From Sipunculus nudus (lineage: Eukaryota > Annelida > Sipuncula > Golfingiida > Sipunculidae), in NCBI GenBank assembly GCA_026874595.1, contig CM049307.1, forward strand, positions 91,887,830-91,951,829: a stretch of 64,000 nt of DNA, in the 5' to 3' direction. Positions 1 to 13,700 of this stretch are shown piece after piece. The translations under genes were made by a program, and so were the position numbers. The notes below the pieces were generated by a model, which saw only the letters and a program-made list of their open reading frames with translations, was not told the origin of the DNA and ran no database searches. Numbering within the stretch: position 1 is the stretch's first letter; every line of letters begins with the position of its first letter.

Positions 1-360
1 CGATCACCTGCGACCGCGACTTGTCGCAGAAAACGGGCGGTCGTGGCGACTGCCTCCGACTTTTGCCATAAAATCAGTTGCAGTCACATAAGAATAAGAC
101 TGTCGTTCAAATATCACACGATCACCAGTGACCACCTGTAGCCTGTCGTGCGACCACAGTAAAATTAGACATAACACTCGTGCGACTAGTCGTCTGAGGT
201 TGTGCGGTAGTTTTTACCGCGGTTGTGCGATAGATCGGTCACACTGATGTCCCAACCTTGGTCAGTTGGAGAGGTATATTCCTGGTTGCGACTGAGTGAC
301 AACTGAACGACGGTCGCACGATAGTTTTCACACAACTTACGATTAGCTACGACTACCAAA
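1..360. repeat. GTCG/CGAC-rich island
   Basis: This stretch is unusually dense in short CGAC, GTCG and TGCGAC words, often in both orientations close together (for example around 10-55, 148-155 and 180-200). It is much richer in CpG than the flanking AT-rich DNA. No ORF or splice signal is convincing. A second island of similar character lies at 32300-32900. I infer a decayed repeat of palindromic GTCG-type words rather than a gene. The family is unidentified. Confidence 0.35.
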
Positions 361-1319
361 GACTAACCGCATCTTGTTCTGTCTGAACCTAGGTAACCTG
401 ACTTTCACATTGGCTATCAAGTGTTATAAACACAGGTGCCCCTCATATAGGATAACATCAAAGGTGGTTTCCAAAGGATCTCTCCCAAAGCCATATGCAT
501 GACATCAATAAGTCCCTTGAGAATAAGGTGTCAGAAAGCATCAGCATAAACATCCGAACCCTTGTCAACGAAAATCCCTTGAGAAATTAACCCGTGTTCA
601 GATGACACCCATAAAGTACACGAGAGCTTAAATTCAGCAGGGGACTTTCCCACCCAAAAAAATAAGAGTTGCGCAGACGAAGTGAACGGTGAGAAACCTG
701 AGGTTTTAGATAAACTGTATATTTCAATTTGTGAAAAAAAAATGGCAAGAATGTTGATAGGAACAATTTAAGTAAATTTTAAACAAAATTAAGAGCTGTA
801 ATGAAAATAAACCGGGTGTTAGCTACGCTTATAATAAAACATAAATATTGCGAGCGAGACAATAAGATCTCAGGTATTGAGTCGCATGAAGTCTTAATAA
901 CAGGCTTCTGCAAATAAGTACGTGCTTGTCAAGGTAAACGACAAGCAGAGGTATAATGGCAGTACCTGGTGTTGTGTTTGTGACACTGTTTGGCCATAAA
1001 AGAGCATAAAAAATCGAAAAATCCTAAGTTACATGTCTGGCTCCCCTGCAGACTCCATTATCAATTAGAGCTGACTTTTTTTCTCCGGTGTCAACCATTG
1101 TGTTTCAACTATGTCGCTCAATATAAGATAACATGCGCGGGTGTGGTGTTCAGAATAGGAATAAAAAAATACAACTGTGACTTGGCACTTATGGATGAAA
1201 TAATGGGATTAAAACATTATACGGTTCGACATGGTTTATTTAATACTTTCCCCCAAGGCATGTGAAACGTCACAGAACATCCATGGTAAAATAAAGTGAT
1301 GTTTTTATAAGACATGAAG
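361..1319. other. no gene recognised
   Basis: AT-rich sequence. A short plus-strand open stretch at 456-590 (44 codons) reads like protein but has no recognisable relative or splice context. Another open frame at 990-1265 has low-complexity composition. Nothing else is supported. Confidence 0.4.
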
Positions 1320-1515
1320 TTAGTAGGCGAGCGTTTTAGCGCGCATCCTTTGAACCACCTTGAAATTCTATTACAAGTGATCGATTTAGCTTTTTGCAGA
1401 GAATCGGATGTGTAGTCTTCGGTAGTTAGATATTCATTGGAAAAGTTACCCGAAGGAACTCTTTTTATCGGGGACAGACGATGTCAAATGATGTACTCGA
1501 GTGGTGTGATCCTAC
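1320..1515 (+). repeat. Diverged repeat, copy 1 (decayed)
   Basis: About 165 bases here align collinearly with 2873-3040. Shared landmarks are a CGATTTAGC word, a TATTCAT-A-GAAAA segment and the block ATCGG-GACAGACGATGTCA. This copy has lost the open frame that survives in the other copy. The pair points to a dispersed or locally duplicated element of unknown family. Confidence 0.5.
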
Positions 1516-1662
1516 TATAAGATCAAGAAAAATACCATGATCAGAAGTCTAAAATCGTAGCCAAACGATCACCAGGGAAGCCTCCCACCTTCCCCCGGAC
1601 GTCTCATCCTCTTGCATACAAATTAACCGAAAAATACGTTTACAAAACCCAATATTTCTGTT

Positions 1663-1664
<2 letters not shown>

Positions 1665-1704
<40 letters not shown>

Positions 1705-1715
1705 TGTGTGTGTGA
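1665..1715. repeat. (AT)n/(GT)n microsatellite
   Basis: An uninterrupted run of AT dinucleotides from about 1666 to 1701 is followed by a short TGTG tract. Confidence 0.9.
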
Positions 1716-2846
1716 AATGTAATACTCACAGACTGTATTCAAAAGAAATGTGTGTAACAAATACACTTTATAGATGAAAGAGGAAAACACATGATAACGG
1801 GCTAGTAAAGGTTTTGAAGCGGGAGCAGACGGGAATAAAAGCCTGTTTGGAACTCGGTGGATATAATATACGAAATATTTAATATATTTGCTTAAAATGC
1901 CCTATTTAAACTTCTAATTCTGATGTATCAACAATAGGCTTACTAAACTGGTACTAATACTTAACTGTCAGACACAGGCCCTGTATAGTCTGATGAAGCA
2001 GGACTCGTGCTTCAGACATTGTCGCAGATTTTAACCAGGAGACAGCATAAAACATCGTACGATCACTAATACGCCCGTAGCAATTAATTCATTTTAATGG
2101 CATTGGATAATTGTTTATTGTCAGAAAGCAAAAACCTTAGAAACGAACAGCCAAATCAGTGGACTCGTCCTTCGTAAGGAAGGGGGGGGGGGTGCAAGTA
2201 CACTTATCACTTATACCGGTGCCAAATAAATGATGCATTTGAGGCATTGAAAATACACATTTTTTTAATATGGTGATAGCATTTTAACGGTGGACATGAT
2301 ATGAACATAGCATGACAATATCCGATATGATTGATTTCCGAAGAATTTATCTTATAATGTGTTTGATACAGTGCTTCAACCGAGGTATTATTTTAATTTA
2401 ATGAACCAAACATTTAAAGCTTATTAGCTTTAAAGACTATTACACTATAGTCTGTTAGCATGACGGGGCATATATAATTAAAATGGCAAGTTTACTAATA
2501 CAGTAAATACAAAGAGGTTATACGATGTTTGTCAGTGGACTGCTGAGAGAACATTGAGACAACTTTATGAAACATCTCAAGGAATTGGCACTCTCTTTGC
2601 ATGGCACGCGATGTTTATTTTCAGGTTTCTTTTAAAGCTATTTCTATTACTTTAGATTGTTTCTATCATCTTAATCGAAAGTGGCACGTGAGAAAAGTAA
2701 GTTCTTTTTCATAAAGATTTGTACATTTTTTATCCGTGTCGTAGGTTTTAGGACCTAACATGTTTAAGTAAATGTTAATCCCACAGGTTCGTAGTCATAT
2801 CAACAGAAAGCCTATGTAAAATCAATAGAAGTTCATGTAAAACAAA
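1716..2846. other. no gene recognised
   Basis: AT-rich, no plausible exon. It contains an 11-base G run at about 2182-2192 and otherwise nothing I can name. Confidence 0.4.
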
Positions 2847-3104
2847 GTGAGTGGGCGGGGGTTCAGCGGCATTGTCAAACATTTGACCTGCCCGATTTCC
2901 ATTGGAAGTGGCCGATTTAGCAATGTTCATGGAATCTTAGGTAGAGTCCTAGTTACTAACAAAATATTCATAGAAAATGGTAAAAAGGTATTTGTGTTTA
3001 TCGGCGACAGACGATGTCAGATTATATACGTGAGCGCCCGTGCCCTACAGCATGTGTCAGACGCTATTCTGGGCCTGGCAGACTTTGAAATAGACATTTA
3101 CTAA
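2847..3104 (+). repeat. Diverged repeat, copy 2, with an intact 85-codon open frame
   Basis: This copy aligns with 1320-1515 and keeps an 85-codon frame that includes a VFVFIGDRRCQIIYVS-like stretch encoded at about 2990-3040. I do not recognise the protein. Position 9189-9210 repeats the TGCCCGATTTCCATTGG-like word seen here at about 2889, which may be a third, shorter relic. The frame could be a fragment of a mobile-element protein or a coincidence of composition. There is no obvious start context, promoter or splice pair. Confidence 0.4.
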
Positions 3105-6100
3105 AACGGGTATTCAGTCTGAGGTCGTACGTATTAGTGTTTAGGGCGTAAAGATCCGGCAGTGCAATAACCCAACAGCCAATTGGCTCAAAGAAAAGGT
3201 TTTCTTGGCCATATCTTTTAAGATTAATAAATTATTTCTGTACCACGGGATTTCAAGAGTAAACACATAACTTCAAAGTATTTGGACCAAATCTCTTAAA
3301 AAAAGGCGACCTGGGTTCTGAAAAGTTCGAGTTGAAGACTGACCCCCTGTTTAATTAACAATACAATGTTCTACAGGTAAGAATAAATGTAAAATATTAA
3401 AAAAAAGGAAAACAAATGGGAGATGGTTGCTTAATAGAACATTGAGCAGACTTATTTTGCCAATGGATGCAATACAGCAAATGATATATATGCGTGAGGA
3501 CATAAATAGATGACGTATTATTGGATGTTATGAAAAAGAGGCAAGTCTAAGATAAGAACACTTCAAACGTGCATACGCTCGTCATAATTCTTTTGACCTC
3601 TGATCTAATTAAATATGAGAGGATTTTACCGTGAATCAAATGAGGTAAGATAAGTTATTCGTAAACATTAAAAGTGATTTTCATAATGAAGAACAATCGT
3701 AATATGAAAAAAAATGACTTTAAAAGTATTCATTTAAGTATTTGTTTTTATGAACCCTTTCTTAGTACTCTACAAAATACTCGTGAGTACGAGTTCTTCG
3801 CGTATGATTACTCAGCCATGGTCTAAGCTGTAGGTGTTGAAGTGACTTCGACTTTTATTTGGCCACGAGAGAGTATAAATATCGTACCATTCTTGCCGCC
3901 TACACCCACATTACCCATTGGACCATTAAGTTGCAACCATTAACGTCAGTTATTGTTTTCTACTGTGACTCCAGGGCAGCAAAAGTTTAATGAAAACAGC
4001 TGATAAAAAGGACTGCTGCTAAAAAGAGATTATGCAATTATGGATTCCATAATGAATTGAAGACTGAGTATGAACGAACATGTCATTCTAATGGTATTTT
4101 TCTTTTAGCTTTTTCCGATGGAATTACTCGTTCAATGAAATAGAGGAGGACCTCTGCTATGTTTTTTTGTTTGTTTTTGTTTAATTAACAAATATATTAA
4201 AAGTGGAACAGCTGTTTTCAGCCTTGTCACCTCTAGTGCTTTATTTAATGTCATTATTAAAAGTAACATTAACTGAATTTCTCGTGCTTATCGTCCCTGC
4301 TACACATTGGACCATTTTGCATTTGAATTTCCGTTTTATAAAAGGTAAAACGTCCACTATGTACTTTATTTATACCTAATAGGCAAATGTGATATGCAAA
4401 AAGATAAAGTACGAAAACGGGTGCCGTTATCAACCAGTCCCGTTATTACGTCAGTAGCCTGACGCTACTATGTATATAACAAGATACCGAACAGTGGTCA
4501 ATCTGTCTACGGTCTTATTATTGCATCGTCAATATGGCTGTATCGGTTAATTTTTGCAAAAAAAAATGTTAAGCTTTTTTGCGGAGCAATGGTAGAGAAA
4601 GAATTAAAAGTGTTAAATGAATATAAGAACATGGAGGCATGAAGACTCCGCACATTAAATCCATAATATTTACTTCACTGGTATCCAGGATTTAAAGATA
4701 TATCAAAACTAAAGGAAGGCCATAGAAACCATTGCTTAATCATTATTTACAGTAAGTATGTGTTGATGTAAATATGCAAATGGCAATATAGACCTGAAAG
4801 TTATGTAATTATACTGAATGTTTATTTTGATTATGCACCACTTTAAAAGCCATTTATTTGGAATAATAACATTTAATAATTAGTGATACCACACAATCCT
4901 TGGGTTTTATTAATATGAATTGATCTGTTTGATCATACAGGCAAGGTGATACCATTTATATTTTGGCCTGAAAAAGGAATAACAGGAATACACGTTTAAA
5001 ATGGTATGCCCTGGTTACTCAGTTTAAAAATGTCAAGGGACAACATGAAAAACAGTTTTCACTCTCTTTTTCTTTTTATAAAAAAGATTTAAAGATTTAG
5101 TAGTTTTTTTTAACTTTATGTTCATGCTTTCTATATACTACATTAGTCGAAGGGCCATATCTGCCAATGGTAGCGACTTACATTCCAGGAGTATAGAGGC
5201 AGATTCAGTAAGTTCATATGCTTTATTTATTATGTGTGAGTATACGAAGTCTAAAGTTTTTCAAGTAAAAACTGTTCAATAATAGCCCAGTGAACAATTA
5301 CTCATTGCACAAATGGAACAGTACAGATTCTAACCCGTGTACACTTTTTATGACAGAACCAGATAATTTACTGTATTTAGACTTAACTTGCTACAAGGTT
5401 AAAAGACTATGGACAGATACTGACAATTGTTGTGAACAAAAAGTATTTGATTTTGTTATAGATTAAACAACTGTTTTATCTTAAATAATCGGAAGACCAG
5501 TCTGAGGACATTTAATTATTTTGGTAGTCAGTATATTGATCAGGCTAGAAATACGTAGGAAAAGCTTGTTGTGAACTACGGGAATATGCGAGAATAGAAT
5601 ATACACGTCTCGGGAGAAATTTTCTCAGTTATGAGCTAGGAGGGATTTGATTGATTTGTACCCTATGGAACATTATTAATAAATTGTCAATAACATTTAT
5701 CTATATTTGTAACCAATTGTATAGGTATATTTTGAGACAGCTCAAACATTACCATTGTAAACACTGTATTATGCTATTGACAATAAAACCTTTTTCTACA
5801 GACAGAGAATATAGGCAGTAGGTAGACTGGGCCATCTGAGTATGAGAAGTTTCCTTGTGTTCCAATGGCATAAACAAAATTGTTATACAAGTAGGCCGAG
5901 TTCATCACCACTAGCGAATAAACATTAGAAAATGCCAGAAAAATTGGACAGTCCTGGCCGCTCAGGCCCAGTCATATAGATGAGTCCACACCATCCAAGA
6001 CCGGGTGCAAGTCCGAGTCTCAGATGCACTCGGCCTGAATTCTCGAGTCCTAGCTTATCTACAAGTCCGGGTACGAGTTCAAATCCAGGTCCCTGTAAAT

Positions 6101-8553
6101 GTAGACTTGTGCTCAGGCTAAACTTTTGGAGAGTCACTTGGGGTTGTGGAGCGTTCAAAGGGGAGAGAAGTCGATTTTTTAACGTTTGGTAAACTCTGAT
6201 GCAAATCTTCACTTTTATCGTCATAATAGCATGATTATATGGTCAAATATCGTCCCATTATATGATGTTTTCATTATAGTGAAACGTAAAGGTCAGCTGC
6301 CAGTTGCCAGGGCAGTTTATGACTGGTTTGTTTGAGGATGTCGGCAATGTTTGAAACCACTACAAGAACCAGCTTTGCCAGCCTGGTTCTTATGCAGGCT
6401 CGGACACCCAAATGCAATCTCCCAAAAGTGATTTCGAGCGTCACAGGCGCTTATCCTCCACGTTCATGAAAGCTCCGAAAGACTGAATTTGAAAAGAGAG
6501 TGATTGAATAAAGTGAATCAGTAACACAGTGTATAAGACCGTGTCATGACGTCATTCATCAAGGGGTTGCCGCTGTCCACAAAAGTGCCCAAAACCGCCT
6601 TGATGATTATAGGGCATTAGCTTGCCTTTGTCTATAGAGAACCAGTTGTACTGTTCTCAAATATCCGGACGGGGCTAATAATGATGAACGACCGTCAATT
6701 AGCCAATTTAAACACTCTTATAAATCAAGATAACCTTTATCCCCATTCATTAACGTATTTTTCTAGATCCAATCACATTTTAATTAAATGGATGAAGGGT
6801 CCGGTTAAACGTGAGACGAGGGAACCAGTAAGGATAAAGCTGCTATTTTTAATTAGGCCATATGTACACATTTGTGTTTGACGATAAAAATCAGGTCCAC
6901 AGTAATATTGCACAGTTGTGCTATGGCAAAAATTTACAATAATAGAATTCTTAAAGGTATGCAAAATGGATTTTTTTATTATATACATAATTTAAAGAAT
7001 TGGAGCAATTTTTTTAAATTTCTAGACAAACTGACAAAATGCCATGTATTGTGTCTCGACCGGTCAATTTTGTTTGTTCCCAGAGTTCGCACAACAATGC
7101 TTTTTTTTTATTTTTGGTGCGGCCTTAATTCCCGTTTCATTGTTTTATAGAGCGATCATCGTTTTTTATATCTGCATTAGGCCATTCCACAAATATTAAC
7201 TGTCCTACAGCATCACCGCTTCTGTACGCCGCTTATTCTTTTAAATCAGCACCCTAGTAAAGGTATAAATGTAACTAATTGCGCACTACCTTCTCACAAA
7301 TCATTATGTGTCATCATTAATAATGCAACATATTTATTCATAAAGGTAGCATTAAAGCTGGATAAAATTCTACGCCGTTGACATGCATCAGATCTATTCA
7401 ATGAGCACGGGGCACTGCGCGTGACGGTCGTCTCCTGTGTTTGGGTCCAGTGGGCTGCGTTTGGTTTTCAATTAAACAATTTTCGGAACCTCCCCTTTAA
7501 GAGTAAGATAATGTATTTAAATTTATCATTTCAGATATAACAATGTGGGTATTTCTTTTACGATATATTGGACCCGAACCAGTAGTGTCTGTCATCACTG
7601 TCACCAGCGTCTGTGTCATCTCATCACTCTCCGTGAACTCGTCCCATTTCAACTCGGCCCATGGAAAACCCTTCCGAGGCATGAACGGATATGTGCAAAC
7701 GCACATAATGAAGGTGGTATTATCATTTTTAATAAGGGATCAACGTCCTCTTATATGTTCAAAAACACCATTTAGAGCAGTGGAAACTTTTTTAAGGATT
7801 TAAACCAAGACTGAAATTTTATTGAAAAAAAAAGATCAAATTGTATTAGGAAAATTGCTTATGAGGTCATTATCAAGTGACGATAATGTTGCATCAAAGG
7901 GTGTCGTTGTATTTGGTTAGTGTCAGGGATTTCCCAGGGTGTAAGAATATTCGACAGGGCGTTCTCCCAACCACCTTTAATCTTTTATGAATAGTACAAT
8001 TAGGTAAGCAAAATATGTAAAAATGAAAGTGGTAATCAAATACAACAGGTGGTAATCAAATAAACTTCTGTATATTTGTTTTATTGTTCGAAATCATGTT
8101 ATATTGCTGTATTTAATTCAAAGAAACGCATTTTAAAAACTAAAAAATACAGGTCGTGGAGGTGAACTGACCTGTAAACCGGCGTAATCATATTAAATGG
8201 GAGCACATAGCATGTTTTAGCCCATCATTAACTAATTTACACTTATATATCATAAAAAATATCTTTGCTGCATATGAATAAGAATCGACTAAAAATACTT
8301 TACTACAAAACACATTAAACACAGAGTCAAGTTGTCATAAATCTGCAGTGTTTTTTACCTTGAATCTCGCGGGGTTTATTTATTGGGTAATGGGATACGC
8401 TGCCTTGCATATTTATCGCTTCTTAATACTCATATGAATAACTCATGTTAATACTACCGTTTAATTCCTAACCTCCCCAGCATACAATAACAATATCTTA
8501 TATTGCTGGCCGTTTATTCTTTAGACTATAGAAAAACAGAGTATAGAACTTAC
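3105..8553. other. No gene recognised; 3' intron or 3' flank of the C16orf89-like gene
   Basis: On the minus strand this is where the remaining C-terminal exon(s) of the C16orf89-like gene should lie. I searched for the conserved Asp-Gly-Cys...His motif of the family C-terminus and found no convincing match. Most of the stretch is AT-rich. A GC-richer patch at 7545-7710 is open on both strands but lacks a recognisable domain. A low-complexity patch with repeated GAGTCC/CGAGT words lies at 5980-6080. Confidence 0.4.
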
Positions 8554-8697
8554 CATGTAATAATCTGGCGAGACGGTTATAACTCTGATCGTGTTCTGGA
8601 AGACCATAACAGCCTCTACGACGTTGCCATGACAGTATTTTCTTTAACCAATCGTCATTAAAAAACTGCCTGTATCCCAGGATTCCGCACAACCCGG
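8554..8697 (-). CDS. C16orf89-like exon E (LCG...ILSWQ...GCYG)
   Basis: This 144-nt exon encodes residues 188 (split) to 235. It begins after a TTTTATTTCAG acceptor and ends CATG|GTAAGT, a strong donor. It carries LCGILGY, an aromatic-acidic stretch, WLKKILSWQ and GCYG, which are among the best conserved parts of the DUF4735 family. It enters with two bases completing an Ala codon from the previous exon and leaves in phase 1, so a further downstream exon is required. No stop codon occurs inside it. Confidence 0.9.
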
Positions 8698-10722
8698 CTG
8701 AAATAAAACATTAAACGTTCATAGTGATTATGCTGCAGAGGAAAATCAATGACCAATTGCTGATACCGTCTAAATAAAGATAAGCATTTGCATAATAAGA
8801 ATGATATGTTTTCATCCAGACTTAACCTTCTAATTTTCAGATATTTTATATCAGTGGCTAGCTGTAACACTGATCACATGATCTGCGGTCAGATTTTGCC
8901 TGCGCCGGGAGGGTATGCTTTCATTCTCGTTCGTTTGTATTTGTGTGATTATCCAAAACATACCAAACGCAGTCCTAAATGGAAGCTCATGAAAATTTCA
9001 GCGAATTTCTGGAATGGTCCATAAAAGAACCAATTAGATTTTGATGTGGATCCGGCTCATGATCCGGAATAAGGAACATCATCAAGGGATATTCATAAAT
9101 GTACAGGCGGTTATTATAGTGACACTTATCCATGAACGAACCTGGGAATTTGAACCGAATAAGTGAATGTAGATTTCTGGTCATAGCAAGGTTGCCCGAT
9201 TTCTATTGGTTTAAACTCGTCGAGTAATGTGATGCTTTAAGAATTTATTAAAGGAACGATTACAGTTGTTTATCTTTTGATGAAAACGTGTTCATAAAAC
9301 CATTTTTTATTAATGTCACAACATGCAGTTCCTAAATTATTGGGTAAAACTCATCCATCTATCTCTCTAAATTTCTACATTATGTTAATTTATTTTTTTT
9401 AACCTATTTATGCATGTATACATCTATATATGTAAACATTATTAATGTATTATAAAATTCATATATCAATATGCTGTCAGGTTTCTTAGTATTGCCATGA
9501 ACAGTTTAAGTTAGATCTTATGAACGAAATAATGAAGTAATCATATTCGTTGAAGACTTCATAATAGGGAAAGTCTGATTGTTAAAGATGTTATTATCTG
9601 AAGTAATTAGAATGCAAATAAGGGGGACTTTAATTATAAAAGCTTATCCCCACCTTGCTCCATGAATAGATCTTTTCGGTCTTCTGGAAAATTAGCTTCA
9701 GCAATTTCTGTGGCTTCCTTGTACATGTTGGCGCAAAATCCTTCCTCCAGATCGTCCGCGACTGACAGGATCTTACCGTGGAAGCACCCGAGCTGAAACC
9801 AATAAAATCAAGCTAGTTACGGAAGAGATGTTTCTGTCTTCCTGTATATATTATATACATCTATACTTAGGAGAAATTTTCGAACGAGTGTCTCGCGAGG
9901 TGTCTGTGCATGAGAGAGAAGCACCGAAATAAATATGTAAACTAGATACACCCGTGAAAAATCCACGGTTCTATATGATGAATAGTTTTATAAAGAGCTG
10001 GTAAGGACTGAATGTCACATATTTTTATTATGTGCTTTTCGCACATGATATAAAGAACACATGTTCTTGAATCCTCCCCTCCCCTAAAAAGGATAGCAAA
10101 AAGGTAGACTATGCTATTCAAGAAAGCAAACAAGAAGTAAACGTGAGACATATATATATTGTATACGAATTTTGCGTGGGAATGTTTCTTTTTTTTCAAT
10201 AAACAACATAGGCACGACATCATCTTTGTCGTAGTGATGGCTATAGTATATATAATCTTTACTGTGAAAATAATAAGAAGAAATTATATGACTGATAAAT
10301 TTGTGAAAGATAATTTGTTTAACTGAAGCTCAAACGATGTTTTTAGTTGTCCATTGATGGAAGTCTTGGGTATGATAACAAATACATATAGTCACTGAAG
10401 TCTCTTGCACTGGAAAAAACACCTGCCGATGGTGAAAGACAAGCTCAAGCAAAGAGATGTCTACAGTATTAAATGCTTGTCCTGAGGTTTGTTGATTGTC
10501 ATAAAGTTGATCGGAAAGTGATGAAGCTCTCAGATACACGGCAGCTTTAACTCTTTCGGTGCAAGTCCGTGACAAAGGAATAACTTTATATTTGGTTCGT
10601 TGCATTGTTTTAAGTAAAATTAACGCAGACAAGTATCTACATTTTTTTCTGAAATTTGCTGTAATGGGGTAAAACCGTATGAATAATCCATTAGAATTTT
10701 GGAGGTAATTAGAATCAACATA

Positions 10723-10772
<50 letters not shown>

Positions 10773-13700
10773 TGTATAAGGAATCAATGAATGAAACTTA
10801 AAAATTGTCCTCATCGCACGAGCGTATCCTCTCCTACGCCCAAACTCTCGGCCGATAATATTCTGCCTGCCCTTGGAAAGGGTTCTGGATCGACTACTAA
10901 AAACATTATTATTATTACTATATATTGAGAAAATTGGAAGGAATGTTAAATATGATACAGGGCCTGTGGGGGACACTCCAAGGATATTGCGCCCAAGGGC
11001 AAGCTAAATAGTATATGATACACCGATTAATCAAGTGCCTAATAAACATTAAGCGGGCAGTCCAAAATATAAAAAAAAAGTATGAACAGATACAGGGACG
11101 ACACAGAAGTCCATTTTAACTGAACTACTGTAGGCTCTTTGGTTTCCGAGTCCAGGTCCTGTTAGCATAACGGCCCAGCTACTGCTGTTAATGATCTCTC
11201 ATTGAAACTGGTCCCCGACAGACTCCGTCTGACAATAACATTTCTCATAAACACCTGCTCGATTTGAAATAATGACACAAAACGAATTCAGCAAAACAGG
11301 TAACATTGCAGGGTCTCCGATCAGCGCCTCGTTGGGACAGTGAACGTTGGATTGATGACAGGTATTTTTGTATCCTTCTGCGAATCGGACTTATTGATAT
11401 ATAAAATCTTACCAATAAACAAACAAATAAATCCACCCAAAATGTTTCCTCGCAGGTCTTTTTTAACTGGTTATTTAAAAAAAAAAGAAATATTTATCTC
11501 GTACGCGCAAGTAAATAAATCGTTGGAGCGACCTATTTTCTTGTGGGAACGACTTATAATCTCGAGGGCAAGAATTATTATCTCGTGGACACGACTTATT
11601 ATCTCGTGGGAACGACTTATTATCTCGTGGGAACAACTTTCTCGTGGGCACAACTTTTTATCTCTTGAGCGCGTATATCCGCAATGGGACTGTATAATCT
11701 GTATAGAGTGGCGATTCCACAGATTTTTTTTTTTGTTTTCATTCCTTTTAATATACCTCAGTGGACTCTAAAAAATCTATTCATACCCAGTATTGATGTT
11801 CATATCAATAACGTGTAATTTAAGACATAAAAAATCTATTCATACCCAGTATTGATGTTCATATCAATAACGTGTAAATTTCTTAAATTATTTGTAACAT
11901 TTAAGAGATAAATGCAAGTTTTTAACGATATGTTAAACTGACAAGAAACTCGGAAATGTGTATTATTTATGATTCAGATAACTATTAATTTATACATATA
12001 CTCAAGGTATAAAGGGTACTTACTCGCGTGCAATGATATGTACATTTTCTCACGCTTTGGCTGAAAACAAAAGTTTTCTGTCACACGGATAACTCTCTTA
12101 GCACAGTTCACCTGTTTTATTAGGGATTTGCATTTCCGGTAGGCGGCGCTACGCACGCATGTCACGCTGGTCGGCCATAAGGAATCGTTACCGGCACATT
12201 GCGGCACCATGCAGTACCTGTTTGGCGCGGTATATAGCGCTTTTACGCATGCTCGGATTCTAATTTCCTGTTTACCGATCGAAAGAGAAAGTTGAGACGC
12301 ACTTGTACTGGTAAGTTTTATTTTAGGATATATCAATATTTTGCTACCGAAATAGGGGTCCAAACATTTCAAAGTTGATTTAGGCAAAATTTTGAGCTGA
12401 TTATTACGTTACAACACGGTGTTTTACTGTTCTGTGACGGATCATGTCACGATCTCTGCGGAACGCTTCACCTCGTGTATTTGACACTGTCAAATTTATT
12501 ATTAGTTATTTTGTTATTAGTTATTCTGTTACAAAAAGTAATTTGTTTATGGTATATATGCCTGATATTATTTTATATTTATAACACTTTGTGTAAATAC
12601 AATGTAGCTGTTGTTAATAAACTGTTAACTACCTCCACTGCTCCAGTTAAGTTGAAGCTTGGTTAATAAATATAAGTCACGTACTGATAGATATTGTATT
12701 ACCTGTATACTTATTTTTTATTAAATTATCTGTATTTTATTTCAGGTACATCATTCCTGGGCAGGAGATAGGTACGGCCTGTTCAGCCCGTGGAATAACA
12801 TACAACAATAAAGCGTCCACATTGTTTGAATATATGCAGCTGTATATGTATTTATTTATTGAACATGGTAACGTTGTGCATATTTTTGTACTATGTTTCA
12901 CATAGTTCAGTTTTGGACAGTGAAAATTAGTATTAATATAATTATTCATCTATTTTCTTTTTTTTCCATCATACATATAGACATATTTTTTATATATGTT
13001 TTTATAATTAATGCAATCAAATGATAACAGGCAGCCTAAAGTTCACATGAAATGTTTTTATACGTTGTTATGGTTCTGTGTGTGAGTAAACACAGTCCAC
13101 GTGTGTTTGTTCATCATAACAAGACTGCATGACTGGAAGGTTGCATGAGGTCCCTCTCAGTAACGTGAAAGAAGATACACAGGAGAAACCCCGGTTAGAA
13201 GCATGAACAATGTTGTTTTATATTTTTTTAAGGGTGAAGTTATCCGCCTCCACTTTTTAATGCTAACTTTACTACGTATATGTTCATTTTGCAGAATTCC
13301 ATTCCGGTTTCGGACTACGTGACAGGGCGGTATAACACGCTTCCTTTCACTTTTTATATCTTAGCGTTAACCAGGCCCGTGACTACTGCACCTGCGGGCC
13401 CTGGGTGCGTAATCGTCCCCATTGCAATGCCATACCACCGAGGAACCCCCGAAAGGCGCACTTTTTGTGAGTGAAACGCGACCTTCCATTAAGTCGGCAG
13501 AGCGCTCATCCTGGGTGGGGGCCGACCGTGAAAAATCTCACCGCCTCGAATCTCACCGATTCGAACTCGCGATCTCCCGGATTTAAGTCCTGTGCACAAC
13601 CCCTGAGCCACAGAAGCCGTTAAAAATCTTGTTTTGTGAAATCGCACATACGGTCACCATGTGGCAGGCGCGCTATGCTTATATTTTTCACAGCTAATCG

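Noticed and set aside
6540-6650. Possible C-terminal exon of the C16orf89-like gene on the minus strand (an AVLGTFV-like stretch)
   Set aside because: No acceptor in the right phase, a stop just upstream, and the conserved Gly-Cys...His block is absent.
7497-7706. Minus-strand frame with an acidic Glu/Asp-rich stretch, possible transposase N-terminus
   Set aside because: No catalytic motif or splice context. Both strands are open in this GC-richer patch, so the frame is not diagnostic.
11974-12387. A THAP-domain gene
   Set aside because: Only the first Cys pair resembles THAP. The Phe-Pro, Trp and Cys-X2-His features are missing in frame. Kept as a low-confidence patch only.
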